From positions 1-31,092 of IMG/VR virus record IMGVR_UViG_3300009418_002501: 31,092 nucleotides of DNA; one strand, written 5' to 3'. Within the stretch, counting starts at the first letter, position 1, and every line of letters begins with the position of its first letter. The notes beneath the pieces are model-generated. The model saw only the letters and a program-made list of their open reading frames with translations. It was not told where the DNA came from and did not search any database. Shown here piece after piece: positions 13,517 through 21,822 of this stretch. Both the position numbers and the translations under genes were made by a program. Source of the DNA: a virus.

Positions 13517-14668
13517 TCAGAAAGTAAGTTGAAGTTGGGTACGAATAACATATTCGCCACTGTCACCAGCACGCCAACCTGTTTCTCCCAAATCCCAAGC
13601 ACCATTAATGCCATTTAGTGCATAACCTAATTCGGTTGTCCACTTGACATTATCGTTGAACCAATAATTGGCACCAACAGTTGCAATGCTAAGATTCTCT
13701 GAAACATCTTCTAATTCACCATACTCATATGCAACGAAACCTTGTAGGTTATCCATGCAATGATACCCTGCTTGAACTGTTGTTCCCCAATTGTCTCCAG
13801 CGTCACCGCTAGTTGCAACATAGGCAGCAGTCAAGTCAAGACCTCCACCGAATGATACATTAGTATCAAGGGTGTAGGTGGTGTAGTCGGTGTCTACCAA
13901 ATCGTTATATGAAACGGCAGCACCCACATTCCACCAATCAGCAACATCGAATCCAGCACGGGCAGTAAATGCCTGACCGTTCTGAACTCCTGCGCCATTG
14001 GCAGTATCGAAACCATCGGTGTAAGCGGCAGCAAAATCTACCACACCAAAATCACGACTATACTGAACACCTTGCGAACGACCCTGACCAAACTGGTTGG
14101 ACACGATTGAACGCTCTGTCATAAGAGTATCTGCCTGATAGACAAGTACCTCACGCATAAACGGTGCTTTGAATTGTCCTACACGGACATTTCCACCAAA
14201 GAGTCCACCTTCTGCATAAGCATCCAAAAGGTCAAACTCTCCTCCTTCGCTCCACTGTCCACTTACTACATAACCCCAATTATAGAGGTCTCCAGAAAGT
14301 TCAAGATGGGCGCGGGGAAGACCGAAACCGTGATTGGCTTCGTCATCACCACCACCACTATAGGTGTAGCGAGATTGTACAAATCCGTGTACATTTACTG
14401 TAACAGGGCTTCCGTTGCCTTGCATCATTGAACGAGCATCTGCATCAGCAAGAACATCACGAACAAGTGCCTTAGTGGCATTTGCTCTGGCGATATCCAT
14501 CTCTGATGGTTCAGACTTGTTCAATTCTGCAATTCGTGCTTCTGCGGCATCCAAACGAGCGGTGAGGTCTTCATATGAAGGCTCATCTGCAAGTACGGGT
14601 GTCGCAATTGCAGCAACCAGAACGGCTGCGGCAATAGCACCATAAATTGTCCACTTTTTCTTACTCAT
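13517..14668 (-). CDS. Outer-membrane porin (OprO/OprP-like beta-barrel)
   Basis: A 383-residue protein. Residues 1-27 are a Sec signal peptide ending VLA before DEP. Residues 31-52 form a short coiled coil (YEDLTARLDAAEARIAELNK), as in trimeric porins. The rest is repeated amphipathic strands with aromatic girdles, such as GFVQSRYTYSGG, HLELSGDLYNWGYVVSGQW and GNVRVGQFKAPFMREVL, and an odd/even hydrophobic pattern up to the last residues RTQLQLTF. A terminal Phe is the usual outer-membrane assembly signal. The GQFKAPFMRE element is typical of phosphate/polyphosphate-type porins (Porin_O_P, from memory), but substrate is not shown. AAGGAGAAACAAT precedes the ATG. It is the second gene of a two-gene unit with its own promoter, leader and terminator. 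Expression should make a pore in the host outer membrane. Confidence 0.88.
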   Translation of the reverse strand: MSKKKWTIYGAIAAAVLVAAIATPVLADEPSYEDLTARLDAAEARIAELNKSEPSEMDIARANATKALVRDVLADADARSMMQGNGSPVTVNVHGFVQSRYTYSGGGDDEANHGFGLPRAHLELSGDLYNWGYVVSGQWSEGGEFDLLDAYAEGGLFGGNVRVGQFKAPFMREVLVYQADTLMTERSIVSNQFGQGRSQGVQYSRDFGVVDFAAAYTDGFDTANGAGVQNGQAFTARAGFDVADWWNVGAAVSYNDLVDTDYTTYTLDTNVSFGGGLDLTAAYVATSGDAGDNWGTTVQAGYHCMDNLQGFVAYEYGELEDVSENLSIATVGANYWFNDNVKWTTELGYALNGINGAWDLGETGWRAGDSGEYVIRTQLQLTF

Positions 14669-14695
14669 ATTGTTTCTCCTTAATATGTAAAGACA

Positions 14696-14716
14696 GGAAG
14701 ATTAAATTAACCTTCC
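14696..14716 (-). other. Intergenic hairpin upstream of porin start
   Basis: GGAAG at 14696-14700 and CTTCC at 14712-14716 bracket an AT-rich core (ATTAAATTAAC), giving a near-perfect stem-loop in the leftward transcript between the small Cys-rich gene and the porin. No U-tract follows, so it is more likely a processing or stability element than a terminator. Confidence 0.4.
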
Positions 14717-14736
14717 CGTGTACAACACTTTCGAAA

Positions 14737-14922
14737 TCAGCCGACGGCGTTAGTTACCAAACCCCAAAGGGACTCAAGTGCGCCACCGACCCATACAACA
14801 CCTTCCCAAGCAAAGGGAAGTAGTGCCAAGGTCCATAGGCAAGATCGGGTTACACCGATTTTACACAGGGTATTGGAAACTACATCATCACATCCGCCCC
14901 AAGGGCATTCTTTGTTAGCCAT
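14737..14922 (-). CDS. Small cysteine-containing membrane protein
   Basis: A 61-residue protein starting MANKECPWGGCDDVVSNTLC. Four Cys lie at residues 6, 11, 20 and 28. Residues 29-60 are hydrophobic and Trp-rich (LWTLALLPFAWEGVVWVGGA). It has no cleavable signal peptide. An AAGGAG Shine-Dalgarno is well placed before the ATG. It is the first gene after the sigma70 promoter and four-hairpin leader and lies 68 bases before the porin, so the two are co-transcribed. The paired Cys could form disulfides or bind metal. A partner for porin insertion, or an envelope exclusion factor, is possible but not shown. Confidence 0.75.
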   Translation of the reverse strand: MANKECPWGGCDDVVSNTLCKIGVTRSCLWTLALLPFAWEGVVWVGGALESLWGLVTNAVG

Positions 14923-15043
14923 AACTTTTTCTCCTTGTATTGAATTAGTTATCTCTGGCTAGAGAGTGGTACAGATTGTACCGTGAAGTCAACTTGACTT
15001 CGTTAAGATATGTCAATTATGTAGACATACCTATTTCTATTAA
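14923..15043 (-). ncRNA. Structured 5' leader with four consecutive hairpins
   Basis: The transcript from the promoter at 15050-15077 should begin near 15043 and carry about 120 untranslated bases before ATG 14922. It holds four separate inverted repeats in a row: TATGTC/GACATA (15009-15029), GAAGTCAA/TTGACTTC with a one-base centre (14985-15001), GGTAC/GTACC (14968-14982) and TCTCT/AGAGA (14952-14965). An unpaired stretch with AAGGAG follows. This could protect the mRNA or act as a cis-regulator or riboswitch-like element; it fits no aptamer class I recognise. Confidence 0.55.
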
Positions 15044-15049
15044 CCTCTT

Positions 15050-15077
15050 ATTATACTATATTAAACGCAGGTGTCAA
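15050..15077 (-). promoter_or_regulatory. Strong sigma70 promoter with UP-like element
   Basis: On the minus strand TTGACA (15077-15072), a 16-base spacer and TATAAT (15055-15050) match the bacterial consensus in both hexamers. Immediately upstream is AAAATTTAAATTTTTTA (15094-15078), which is A/T-only like an UP element and overlaps the nrdJ stop. It drives the small Cys-rich gene and the porin. Confidence 0.85.
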
Positions 15078-15092
15078 TAAAAAATTTAAATT

Positions 15093-17015
15093 TTATCGGA
15101 TGGGACAAGAACCGCCAACACACTCTAATTCGGTCAAAACCTCACCCGTTTCTATATTCTCCATTGGCTTTATTTTAGAAACTCTTTTTTCATATTCTTC
15201 TTTAGTAATTTCTTCATATGGCGCTTGCTCAAATCCGTGTTCGTTGTGTAGTAGAAAACTTACTGTCTTTAATGATTTCTCATAATTCTTTGCCATCCAC
15301 TCTTTAATTTCATCGAGTTCTTCAAGGCGATAGTAGACAGTTACAGAAACAGAATTGTCCGACCAATCTGTTTGTAATTTCTTTACAAGTTCTAATTGTT
15401 TTACCGCCGTCATATCTTTTGCAAGAATGGTCTTTCCGTTGATATGGCAAGGGAACTCTATAACAACCGTACTGCGGTCTTCTGTTCCATCAAATCTTTT
15501 TGCATACTCTACTGGATAATTGGATTCTCTACACATATTAACAAGATCGTCACTGCTAGACATTCTAACTCTTCGAATAAAATAATTAGCATATGCAGGA
15601 TGAACACCAGGCGTACTTCCAGAAAGGAGAGAAAGCGTTCCAGATGGTTTTACTGTGGTTAATCGAATGCTTACAGGATATCCTTTTTTCTCTGACCATT
15701 TCTCATCATACTCCCGAAGGTTTTCGTAACAATCATCTAACCAATCTAATTTGTCGAGAGATTGACAAATGCCTGTAATTCCTACACCAATTCTCATATT
15801 ATCGTGAACAACATCTTCGGTTTGTGGATGAATAAATGGCAATGCACAAATAGCCTTTTGTGTTTTATAGAGCAACCTTGCACAATCTTTAAGTTCCGCC
15901 TTAGAGGTAATATTATTCAAATAGATTTCTGAAAGGTTACAACACTCATAAGATTCCAGAAGAATTTCTGCACAGGGATTTACAATTTCACATCTGTCTT
16001 TTTTCTTGTCCTTTAGCCTTCCATACTTTTGTGCGAGGGGAAGATTAAAGAAACCATATGGCTCTCCAGAACCATCATATCCTTTCCATACTGCATCGCT
16101 GATATGATCGTAAGAATCTGCATAGATTGTATTGTTTGACATAGAACGCCAGTTGGGAATGTTTCCTAAGTCCCATCGTTTTGCACGAAGGAATAGATAA
16201 TCATCAGGATCACCAACTGCAATTTCAGCAGACCTACGAACATTACCTGCAACAACGACAGACCCAATAATATTACAAATGTCTAAAACATCAATGGACC
16301 GTAACTTTTTGCCTTCTCGTTCTTGAATTACTTCACAAATATTTTCAATACCATCAATAAGAATCCCAGGCCCAGATGCTTTCCCGCCAAATCCCTTGAT
16401 GCGTTCTCCCGATGAACGAACAAGTAAAGTAGAATAGGTAAAAGATTGGCCAGTATAGAAATAAGATTTAAGAATTTTCTTGAGAAGTTTTACCCACCCC
16501 TCGCGGGAATCAGGAACAATAAAATCTGCATCGTTTCTCTTTTTGTGTTTAACAGAAACGCCTTCTTTAACACGGGGGAGTTCGTGGATGTCTTCTTTTC
16601 GAATAGAGAATCCTACCCCACCACCAAGCATTAAGTTCTCAAAGATGAAACAGAAATCATCAATATCACGAATGCAAACACCCCAACAATTCAGAAGAGA
16701 ATTCCCACCAAACCTATCGACTGTTGAAGTACCCAATTGCCAAAGCATTCTGCCTGCAAAATTGCATTTGAGTTCAAACATATATTCGAATAATTGTTGT
16801 GCTTCTTTTTTTGTATAGTCGGCACCAATATGTTGTGCGCCATTAATACACCTTGCGATAGTTTCCCACCATTCTTCATTTGTGCCATCCTCCTTCAAGC
16901 GAGAATATGTTCGCTTGTATACAATTTCACCAAGTCCGTTGTATCCCCAATTTGGTTTCTTCGTCTTATATGGCAGAAGAAATTCTTCGGGCAGGATGTC
17001 ACTAATGTAATTCAT
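15093..17015 (-). CDS. nrdJ: Class II (adenosylcobalamin-dependent) ribonucleotide reductase
   Basis: A 640-residue protein that converts ribonucleotides to deoxyribonucleotides using coenzyme B12. The radical Cys348 is in NPCAEI (346-351, with Glu350). The disulfide pair is Cys110 (LLNCW) and one of Cys358/359 (ECCNLSE). VKPSGTLSLLSGSTPGVHP is the phosphate-binding region. The C-terminal redox pair is Cys632 and Cys637 in ECVGGSCPIR. There is no separate small subunit gene nearby, as expected for class II, and the sequence is closest in style to the monomeric triphosphate reductases. It lies downstream of thyX with a 29-base gap, and AAAAGGAATAG precedes the ATG. It supplies dNTPs for phage replication and implies a host that has or imports cobalamin. 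Confidence 0.92.
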   Translation of the reverse strand: MNYISDILPEEFLLPYKTKKPNWGYNGLGEIVYKRTYSRLKEDGTNEEWWETIARCINGAQHIGADYTKKEAQQLFEYMFELKCNFAGRMLWQLGTSTVDRFGGNSLLNCWGVCIRDIDDFCFIFENLMLGGGVGFSIRKEDIHELPRVKEGVSVKHKKRNDADFIVPDSREGWVKLLKKILKSYFYTGQSFTYSTLLVRSSGERIKGFGGKASGPGILIDGIENICEVIQEREGKKLRSIDVLDICNIIGSVVVAGNVRRSAEIAVGDPDDYLFLRAKRWDLGNIPNWRSMSNNTIYADSYDHISDAVWKGYDGSGEPYGFFNLPLAQKYGRLKDKKKDRCEIVNPCAEILLESYECCNLSEIYLNNITSKAELKDCARLLYKTQKAICALPFIHPQTEDVVHDNMRIGVGITGICQSLDKLDWLDDCYENLREYDEKWSEKKGYPVSIRLTTVKPSGTLSLLSGSTPGVHPAYANYFIRRVRMSSSDDLVNMCRESNYPVEYAKRFDGTEDRSTVVIEFPCHINGKTILAKDMTAVKQLELVKKLQTDWSDNSVSVTVYYRLEELDEIKEWMAKNYEKSLKTVSFLLHNEHGFEQAPYEEITKEEYEKRVSKIKPMENIETGEVLTELECVGGSCPIR

Positions 17016-17036
17016 TATCTACTATTCCTTTTAGGG

Positions 17037-17044
17037 TATTTATA
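17037..17044 (-). promoter_or_regulatory. TATAAATA late-type box upstream of nrdJ
   Basis: The exact T4 late octamer lies on the minus strand just after the thyX stop and 22-29 bases before the nrdJ ATG. nrd genes are normally early or middle, so this may be chance in AT-rich DNA or a late boost. Confidence 0.3.
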
Positions 17045-17704
17045 TTATTTGATTAGTTCGTTCCAAGAAACTGGAAATAACGGCTCAATAATTTTTCCAA
17101 CCGCTTTAGCATATTGTTGAACTTCCCATTGGGCGTTAGGATCAGTTCGTTGTTTGTAAAATCTTGCATATGCAGCAAGAGAACCCGTCCAATACCATTC
17201 CGTATACATTGCTTGCGGGAGAACGAATCGTGCTTGCTCTGGTGCAACGCCTTCATCAATCATTCGTTCATATAAATGTAAAGCATTATCATATAATTCA
17301 TCTAAAGAATAATCCCAAGAATCTCTTTCCAAACTCCAAGATAATTTTTCACCCGAACCTTGCTTTGCACTTCCTTCTGGTTTGCCTCTCCATTCAGGAT
17401 GATAAAATTCTGGAGTAAACGAAACATATCGTCTGCTGATTTCATTTTCTACAAATCCTTGCTTGTGCTTAAAGAATTGAACACGAATAGGAACAGGTGC
17501 TTTGATTCGAAGAGTAATCTGTGGATGGGCGAACGGTGTCCAGTGATTATGCTTTGCAAGATAACGAATGAGTTTTTCATCTTTCTCTTCAAACTCTTCT
17601 TTGTGGTTTGCGAAAGATACTCTAGCGGCATTAACAACTGTTAGGTCGTTTCCCATATGGTCAGCATATTCAACATGTCCATTATCTAAAACTTTAATTT
17701 TCAT
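17045..17704 (-). CDS. thyX: Flavin-dependent thymidylate synthase
   Basis: A 219-residue ThyX that makes dTMP from dUMP using FAD, NAD(P)H and methylene-tetrahydrofolate. The signature region reads FFKHKQGFVENEISRRYVSF (77-96). The usual RHR of the ThyX motif is KHK here (79-81), but the NE-x-SRRY part is intact. HNHWTPFAHPQITLRIKAP (52-70) and the C-terminal EVQQYAKAVGKIIEPLFP are also typical. Its start overlaps the upstream 58-residue gene's stop as ATGA, tying it to the primase operon. Together with NrdJ and Dut it directs dUTP to dTTP for phage DNA. Confidence 0.92.
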   Translation of the reverse strand: MKIKVLDNGHVEYADHMGNDLTVVNAARVSFANHKEEFEEKDEKLIRYLAKHNHWTPFAHPQITLRIKAPVPIRVQFFKHKQGFVENEISRRYVSFTPEFYHPEWRGKPEGSAKQGSGEKLSWSLERDSWDYSLDELYDNALHLYERMIDEGVAPEQARFVLPQAMYTEWYWTGSLAAYARFYKQRTDPNAQWEVQQYAKAVGKIIEPLFPVSWNELIK

Positions 17705-17877
17705 GTCGTTGCTCTGTTTGTTTTATCTGGAACAAACTCTTTTCCACCATTCAATTCTACTTTATAGAAAGTGTGTAAAGCATCCCAACCGTCTTTTGAA
17801 ATGTGCTTTGGGTATCCCCACATCCAGCCATACTGGAGAAGGCATTTAATTGCTTCTTTTACTTTCTTTTTATTCAC
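17701..17877 (-). CDS. Small 58-residue protein between primase and thyX, GTG start
   Basis: The frame starts at GTG 17875-17877, four-base coupled to the primase stop (GTGA), with GGAG six bases upstream, and ends in a TGA that overlaps the thyX ATG. The product begins (M)NKKKVKEAIKCLLQYGWMWG and continues with a helix-and-turn segment containing GWDALHTFYKVELNGG. It has no membrane helix. Coupling on both sides is strong evidence that it is translated. The function is unknown. Confidence 0.75.
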   Translation of the reverse strand: MNKKKVKEAIKCLLQYGWMWGYPKHISKDGWDALHTFYKVELNGGKEFVPDKTNRATT

Positions 17878-18929
17878 ACTTTTCTCCAGTCACGGAAACG
17901 AAGAGTTGCTTCTAATCCACTATATGTGTTTTCGTTAATCGTCTTTTGTATTTTGCGAGTGGACATATGATGTGCCATATCATTAATGTCTTTATCGAGG
18001 ATGGTGTCTGGCCAAATACAAACTTCTTTTCCCATCTCAATTAACTTTTCAATATAACTACAAATCTGTCTATTGCGTGGTTCGTTGTCAAGAATATATG
18101 TCATTGGTGTATCTGCAAAGCGGTCGGGTATTACTCTTAGTGCGCCTGCACCCACCATCGCTACCGCATTAGTAAGAAACAAACTGTCAATCGGACCTTC
18201 TACAACATACACTCTTTTGTTTGGATTTGCACGCCACTGACCATACCAAAGGCGGTCGATACTTTTGTCATATTTTACGGTGATATACTTTGCTGTTGCC
18301 CTTGCATTCATTTCATCGTGTATGCTCAATGACCTACCCTGAGCGGCAACCACATCTCCACTTTGATTGAAGAATGGGATAACCAATCGTTCTTCTTTAT
18401 CCATCGGCGCACACGATGGGTCAAGTTCTTTCATAAAAGAACCGAAGTCATCGGTATAGTATAATATTCCCCAATGTTGCTTGGGAATAATTCTCACATT
18501 TGCAAACTGAACAGCAATGTGTTCACTTGGTAAATCTGAAAGACATTCTAATTGGTCTAGAACTTCATCTTTTCTTTTAAATTTTGGTTTTGAATCTATA
18601 AATTTGAACAATTCATTTTCCCTCGGCTTTTTATAGTTTGACTGGCCTGTTTCTCCATTACGAAATCTTTCTAGTCGGTATTCCTTGCACAATGACGGGG
18701 ATACTTGATTTAAGAAATTATATAGGTTATGACCTGCACCACAATTATGACACTTATAGAAATAGTCATTTCCTTTTTGATAGAAAAATCCCCTAGCCTT
18801 TCTTTGGTTCTTTTGTGAATCACCACAAATAGGACAAGAACAATTTGCTAGGTTTTCTTTTTTCCATTTAAAATTTCTAAGTGTTGGTGAAATTCTATTG
18901 ATAAATTTTTTATCAACAAAGGCAGTCAT
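17874..18929 (-). CDS. 61: DNA primase, T4 gp61-like
   Basis: A 351-residue primase that lays RNA primers for lagging-strand synthesis. The N-terminal zinc finger has CPIC (32-35) and CHNC (60-63). The toprim core contains YVVEGPID (241-248, Glu244 and Asp248) and ILDNE (279-283). DKDINDMA near the C-terminus is the third toprim metal site. Length and layout match T4 gp61. It is coupled by ATGA to the 39-residue gene and by GTGA to the 58-residue gene and should work with the gp41-like helicase just upstream. Confidence 0.9.
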   Translation of the reverse strand: MTAFVDKKFINRISPTLRNFKWKKENLANCSCPICGDSQKNQRKARGFFYQKGNDYFYKCHNCGAGHNLYNFLNQVSPSLCKEYRLERFRNGETGQSNYKKPRENELFKFIDSKPKFKRKDEVLDQLECLSDLPSEHIAVQFANVRIIPKQHWGILYYTDDFGSFMKELDPSCAPMDKEERLVIPFFNQSGDVVAAQGRSLSIHDEMNARATAKYITVKYDKSIDRLWYGQWRANPNKRVYVVEGPIDSLFLTNAVAMVGAGALRVIPDRFADTPMTYILDNEPRNRQICSYIEKLIEMGKEVCIWPDTILDKDINDMAHHMSTRKIQKTINENTYSGLEATLRFRDWRKV

Positions 18930-19045
18930 TCTTTATTGCTTTCTTCCTTTTTATTGTCTTCTTCTTGTTGTTCGGCAATCCACTCTTTTGCCCACTCTTC
19001 CCATTCTCTCAATTCTTCTTTACTAATATCTCTATCATTATCCAT
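18926..19045 (-). CDS. Small acidic 39-residue protein
   Basis: The likely start is ATG 19043-19045, preceded by AGGAG with seven-base spacing. A longer reading upstream would run into the helicase gene and lacks a good ribosome site. The peptide is helical and very acidic, starting MDNDRDISKEELREWEEWAK and ending in Glu/Lys repeats. Its stop overlaps the primase ATG (ATGA). The position between helicase and primase suggests an accessory role in replication, but this is inference. Confidence 0.65.
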   Translation of the reverse strand: MDNDRDISKEELREWEEWAKEWIAEQQEEDNKKEESNKE

Positions 19046-19055
19046 AATAGAACTC

Positions 19056-20465
19056 CTAGATTTTCCAGTCGATAAATTCGTCGCTGGCCTTTGTAAATTT
19101 CGTGTCGTAATTATTACCGTCAAATCCTACACCAAAACTATCTTTTTGTCCAGTATTGATTAGTTCTTTTTGAGCAGTATCTTCTAAATCAAAAAGTTTC
19201 ATTTTGGCTCTATTGATTCCAATTACAAATTTTCGATTTGTAGCAGAATCGTTATATCTATTTTTTAGTTGTTTTAAAAGAATCTGACCTAGTTGGTCGA
19301 GTTCTTCTGTTCCAATTAATGCAATCATAAAATCTGCCGTGGCTGGCAAACCAAACGATTCTGATGTATCTTCTAAACCAAAATCGCTAGATGTAAATCC
19401 ACTTCTATTTACTTGAGTAGCAGACCAAATGGGGACATTTCTCTCTACTGCCAATCCCCTGAGTTCTTCCGCAATTGCTTTGATATATGTGTATGAGTTT
19501 ACATTTGCATTCATCCTCATTCGTGATGAAGCACAAATGTTAAGATAGTCAACAAAAATAATATCTGGTTTAAATTTCTTTTTCAATGATAATTCATCAA
19601 GCAAATGTCGGAAATGACTAGTACTTGCAGTTGCAGTGGGGTATTCTTTTATGATAAGTTTACCCGAATTTTTATTTTGTATCTTGCCAATCTTCTTTGC
19701 ATATGACATTTCAGGAAGTTCTTTTAGTTCATCCATTGTTATATCCATAAGATTTGCATCTATGCGTTCTGCAATTCTTTCTTCTGCCATTTCACAAGTA
19801 ATATAAAGTACATTTAATCCCTGCGACAAACAAGAAGAAGCGTGATGACACATAAAGAGTGACTTACCAACACCAGTTCCCGCCATTACAATGTTTAATG
19901 TTTTTGATGGTGTTCCGCCATTTGTAATAGCATTAAGCAAACTAATATCAAATGGAACTTTCTCTTCTACTCTGTGGTAGAATTTGAATCTGTCTTCGGC
20001 GTCTTCGATGTAGTCGTGTCCGACACTTGTATCGAAGGAGACCGATAGGGCTTCGGAGAGGATTTCGGGTATTGCGTTCTCCGCCTGGACGCTCTCTGAT
20101 TTGCCATCGATAATATGGATTGATTCCATAATCGCATTGTACACTGCCTTATCTTTACAGAATTTTTCGGTTTGTTCTACTATCCATTCTTCGTTCGAAT
20201 CGTATTCAACATTAATATCTTCTACTAAAGAACTAGCATCTTTAAATTCTTCTTCTGTAATTGATGCGTTTGATAAATCAATATCAATTGCATCTTTTGG
20301 TGGAAGAGAATTATACTTTGTTATGAACTTATATATTGAAGAATATACTAGTTTCTCTATCTTATCGTGAAAATATTCATCTTTAAGAAAGGGAATTACT
20401 TTTCTTGCGTATACTTCATTCTTCAGCAGGCTGTTCAGTATCGTCTTTTCTATAGTCTGATGCAT
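19056..20465 (-). CDS. 41: Replicative DNA helicase, T4 gp41/DnaB-like
   Basis: A 469-residue hexameric 5'-3' helicase. Walker A is AGTGVGKS (195-202), after NIVM. ITCEM (222-226) carries the catalytic Glu. Walker B is DIIFVDY (301-307, Asp306). A later ATQVNRSG gives the sensor region (usually Gln and Asn, both present). The N-terminal 150 residues correspond to the gp41 helical domain. It overlaps the 106-residue gene by 50 bases at its start and is followed by the primase block, so helicase and primase are made together as in T4. Confidence 0.92.
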   Translation of the reverse strand: MHQTIEKTILNSLLKNEVYARKVIPFLKDEYFHDKIEKLVYSSIYKFITKYNSLPPKDAIDIDLSNASITEEEFKDASSLVEDINVEYDSNEEWIVEQTEKFCKDKAVYNAIMESIHIIDGKSESVQAENAIPEILSEALSVSFDTSVGHDYIEDAEDRFKFYHRVEEKVPFDISLLNAITNGGTPSKTLNIVMAGTGVGKSLFMCHHASSCLSQGLNVLYITCEMAEERIAERIDANLMDITMDELKELPEMSYAKKIGKIQNKNSGKLIIKEYPTATASTSHFRHLLDELSLKKKFKPDIIFVDYLNICASSRMRMNANVNSYTYIKAIAEELRGLAVERNVPIWSATQVNRSGFTSSDFGLEDTSESFGLPATADFMIALIGTEELDQLGQILLKQLKNRYNDSATNRKFVIGINRAKMKLFDLEDTAQKELINTGQKDSFGVGFDGNNYDTKFTKASDEFIDWKI

Positions 20466-20736
20466 CTACAAAAACTCCCTGTTCATTATTTGACTCGAAT
20501 TCTCTTTCCAATATATCAACTACAATGTCACCAAGAAGTTCAGTAAAGTCTTCTGATTTGGGGTCTTCCCCTTCAAGAACATTATAGTCAAACTTAATGT
20601 GTGGTGTGTCATCTACTTCATAGAAACTAACCTGACCAAAAGTAAAAACAACACCTTTATATTCGTTGTTCTTAATTTGTATTGCTTGTTGGTTTTGTTT
20701 CGAAGCGGGATGATTTACATATGTGTATTCAAGCAT
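20416..20736 (-). CDS. Conserved protein between uvsX and gp41, unknown function
   Basis: A 106-residue protein starting [20 protein letters not shown]. The central part, [19 protein letters not shown], then an acidic helical region ([15 protein letters not shown]), resembles a gene found at this site in T4-like cyanophages (from memory). It has no membrane segment. It overlaps uvsX by 8 bases and the helicase by 50. The position suggests a link to recombination or helicase loading, but T4's gp59 and UvsY are not clearly matched. Confidence 0.75.
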   Translation of the reverse strand: MLEYTYVNHPASKQNQQAIQIKNNEYKGVVFTFGQVSFYEVDDTPHIKFDYNVLEGEDPKSEDFTELLGDIVVDILEREFESNNEQGVFVDASDYRKDDTEQPAEE

Positions 20737-21802
20737 CTTCTGTAACTTCTAACTCTTCAAAAACTTCTTCTTCGCTTACAGACATATTACCATATTTAAA
20801 TTCTTTTTCAACTGCCTCTTCAAGTTTTTCCATAATATCTTTGGTAAAATACTTTTCGGGATTGTTGTTGATTGTCTTTTCATAAACTTTTGTTCCGTCA
20901 GGAAGTTCGATTCGTGTAGAAACCTTTTTGAAAATCTCATACTTTAGTGCAATATCAATAAGACCATAATATGGATTAAGACCGTGGTCATAATTCAACA
21001 TTACATCAACCATTGAATTTTCCTTGGTTAGTCGTGACTTGTAAAGTTTACAATGAATGATATTACCAATGACATCTGTTCCTTCTTTTACCTTTTTCTT
21101 AGAAAGATAAATAATGGTTGAAGCAGCATATTTAAGACCAGAACCGCCTCCCATTTCTTTTTGTGGGAACATTGAACCAATCACATCATATGTGTGGTTG
21201 GTAAGAATAAGAGGAATACCAGCCGCACCCAACTTCAATGTAAGAACACGGAATGTTGCTTTGATAACTTGGGCGCGAGTCATATCTCTCGTACCTTTAC
21301 CTTCTGCGGTATCTGCCATTTCTTTTGAAGTTGAAAGTTGACCAAGTGAATCCAATACAATAATAATTGGAGTCTTTTGGTCTTTTGCAAGTTCGGTGTA
21401 AGCATCTACAATTTTAATCGCTTGGTGACGGAATTCTTCTACAGTAGCAACGGGAAAAATACCAACACGGTTTGGATCAATACCACGCTCTGCAATCATT
21501 TCAGATGTTACTGCTGATTCTGTATCAAAATATAAAACATTTGCGTTGGGATTGTCACGAAGAAATTTATCACAAATTCCCAATGCAAAGTATGTTTTGC
21601 CCGTTGCAGATTCTCCTGCTAATGCAGTAATTTTATTGTTAGGTATACCGCCAAACATAGAACCAGAAAGTAGGGCGTTAAAAGAAAAACTGCCTGTATT
21701 AACCCAACCGCTAACATCAGAACCATCAATCCCATCGCTCGCAACCGTTGCATATTTATTTCCTGTTTCCTTGATGATACTTTGTAAAAAACTGTTTTGC
21801 AT
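20729..21802 (-). CDS. uvsX: UvsX RecA-like recombinase
   Basis: A 357-residue strand-exchange protein. Walker A is GESATGKT (63-70). Glu95 in YFDTES, and Walker B IIIVLDS (146-152, Asp151) follow. NHTYDVIG and [13 protein letters not shown] mark the L1/L2 DNA-binding region. It lacks the RecA C-terminal domain, like T4 UvsX, and ends in an acidic tail. AAGGAT precedes the ATG. It links replication to recombination with gp41 and gp43 nearby. Confidence 0.93.
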   Translation of the reverse strand: MQNSFLQSIIKETGNKYATVASDGIDGSDVSGWVNTGSFSFNALLSGSMFGGIPNNKITALAGESATGKTYFALGICDKFLRDNPNANVLYFDTESAVTSEMIAERGIDPNRVGIFPVATVEEFRHQAIKIVDAYTELAKDQKTPIIIVLDSLGQLSTSKEMADTAEGKGTRDMTRAQVIKATFRVLTLKLGAAGIPLILTNHTYDVIGSMFPQKEMGGGSGLKYAASTIIYLSKKKVKEGTDVIGNIIHCKLYKSRLTKENSMVDVMLNYDHGLNPYYGLIDIALKYEIFKKVSTRIELPDGTKVYEKTINNNPEKYFTKDIMEKLEEAVEKEFKYGNMSVSEEEVFEELEVTEDA

Positions 21803-21822
21803 ATTTTATCCTTTTCAAGTTG

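Noticed and set aside
13408-13614. 68-residue minus-strand frame after the porin
   Set aside because: It overlaps the porin end in another frame and runs through the terminator hairpin; no good start.
18926-19123. 65-residue version of the small acidic protein
   Set aside because: The first 26 residues lie in the helicase gene and lack a ribosome site; the ATG at 19045 has AGGAG.
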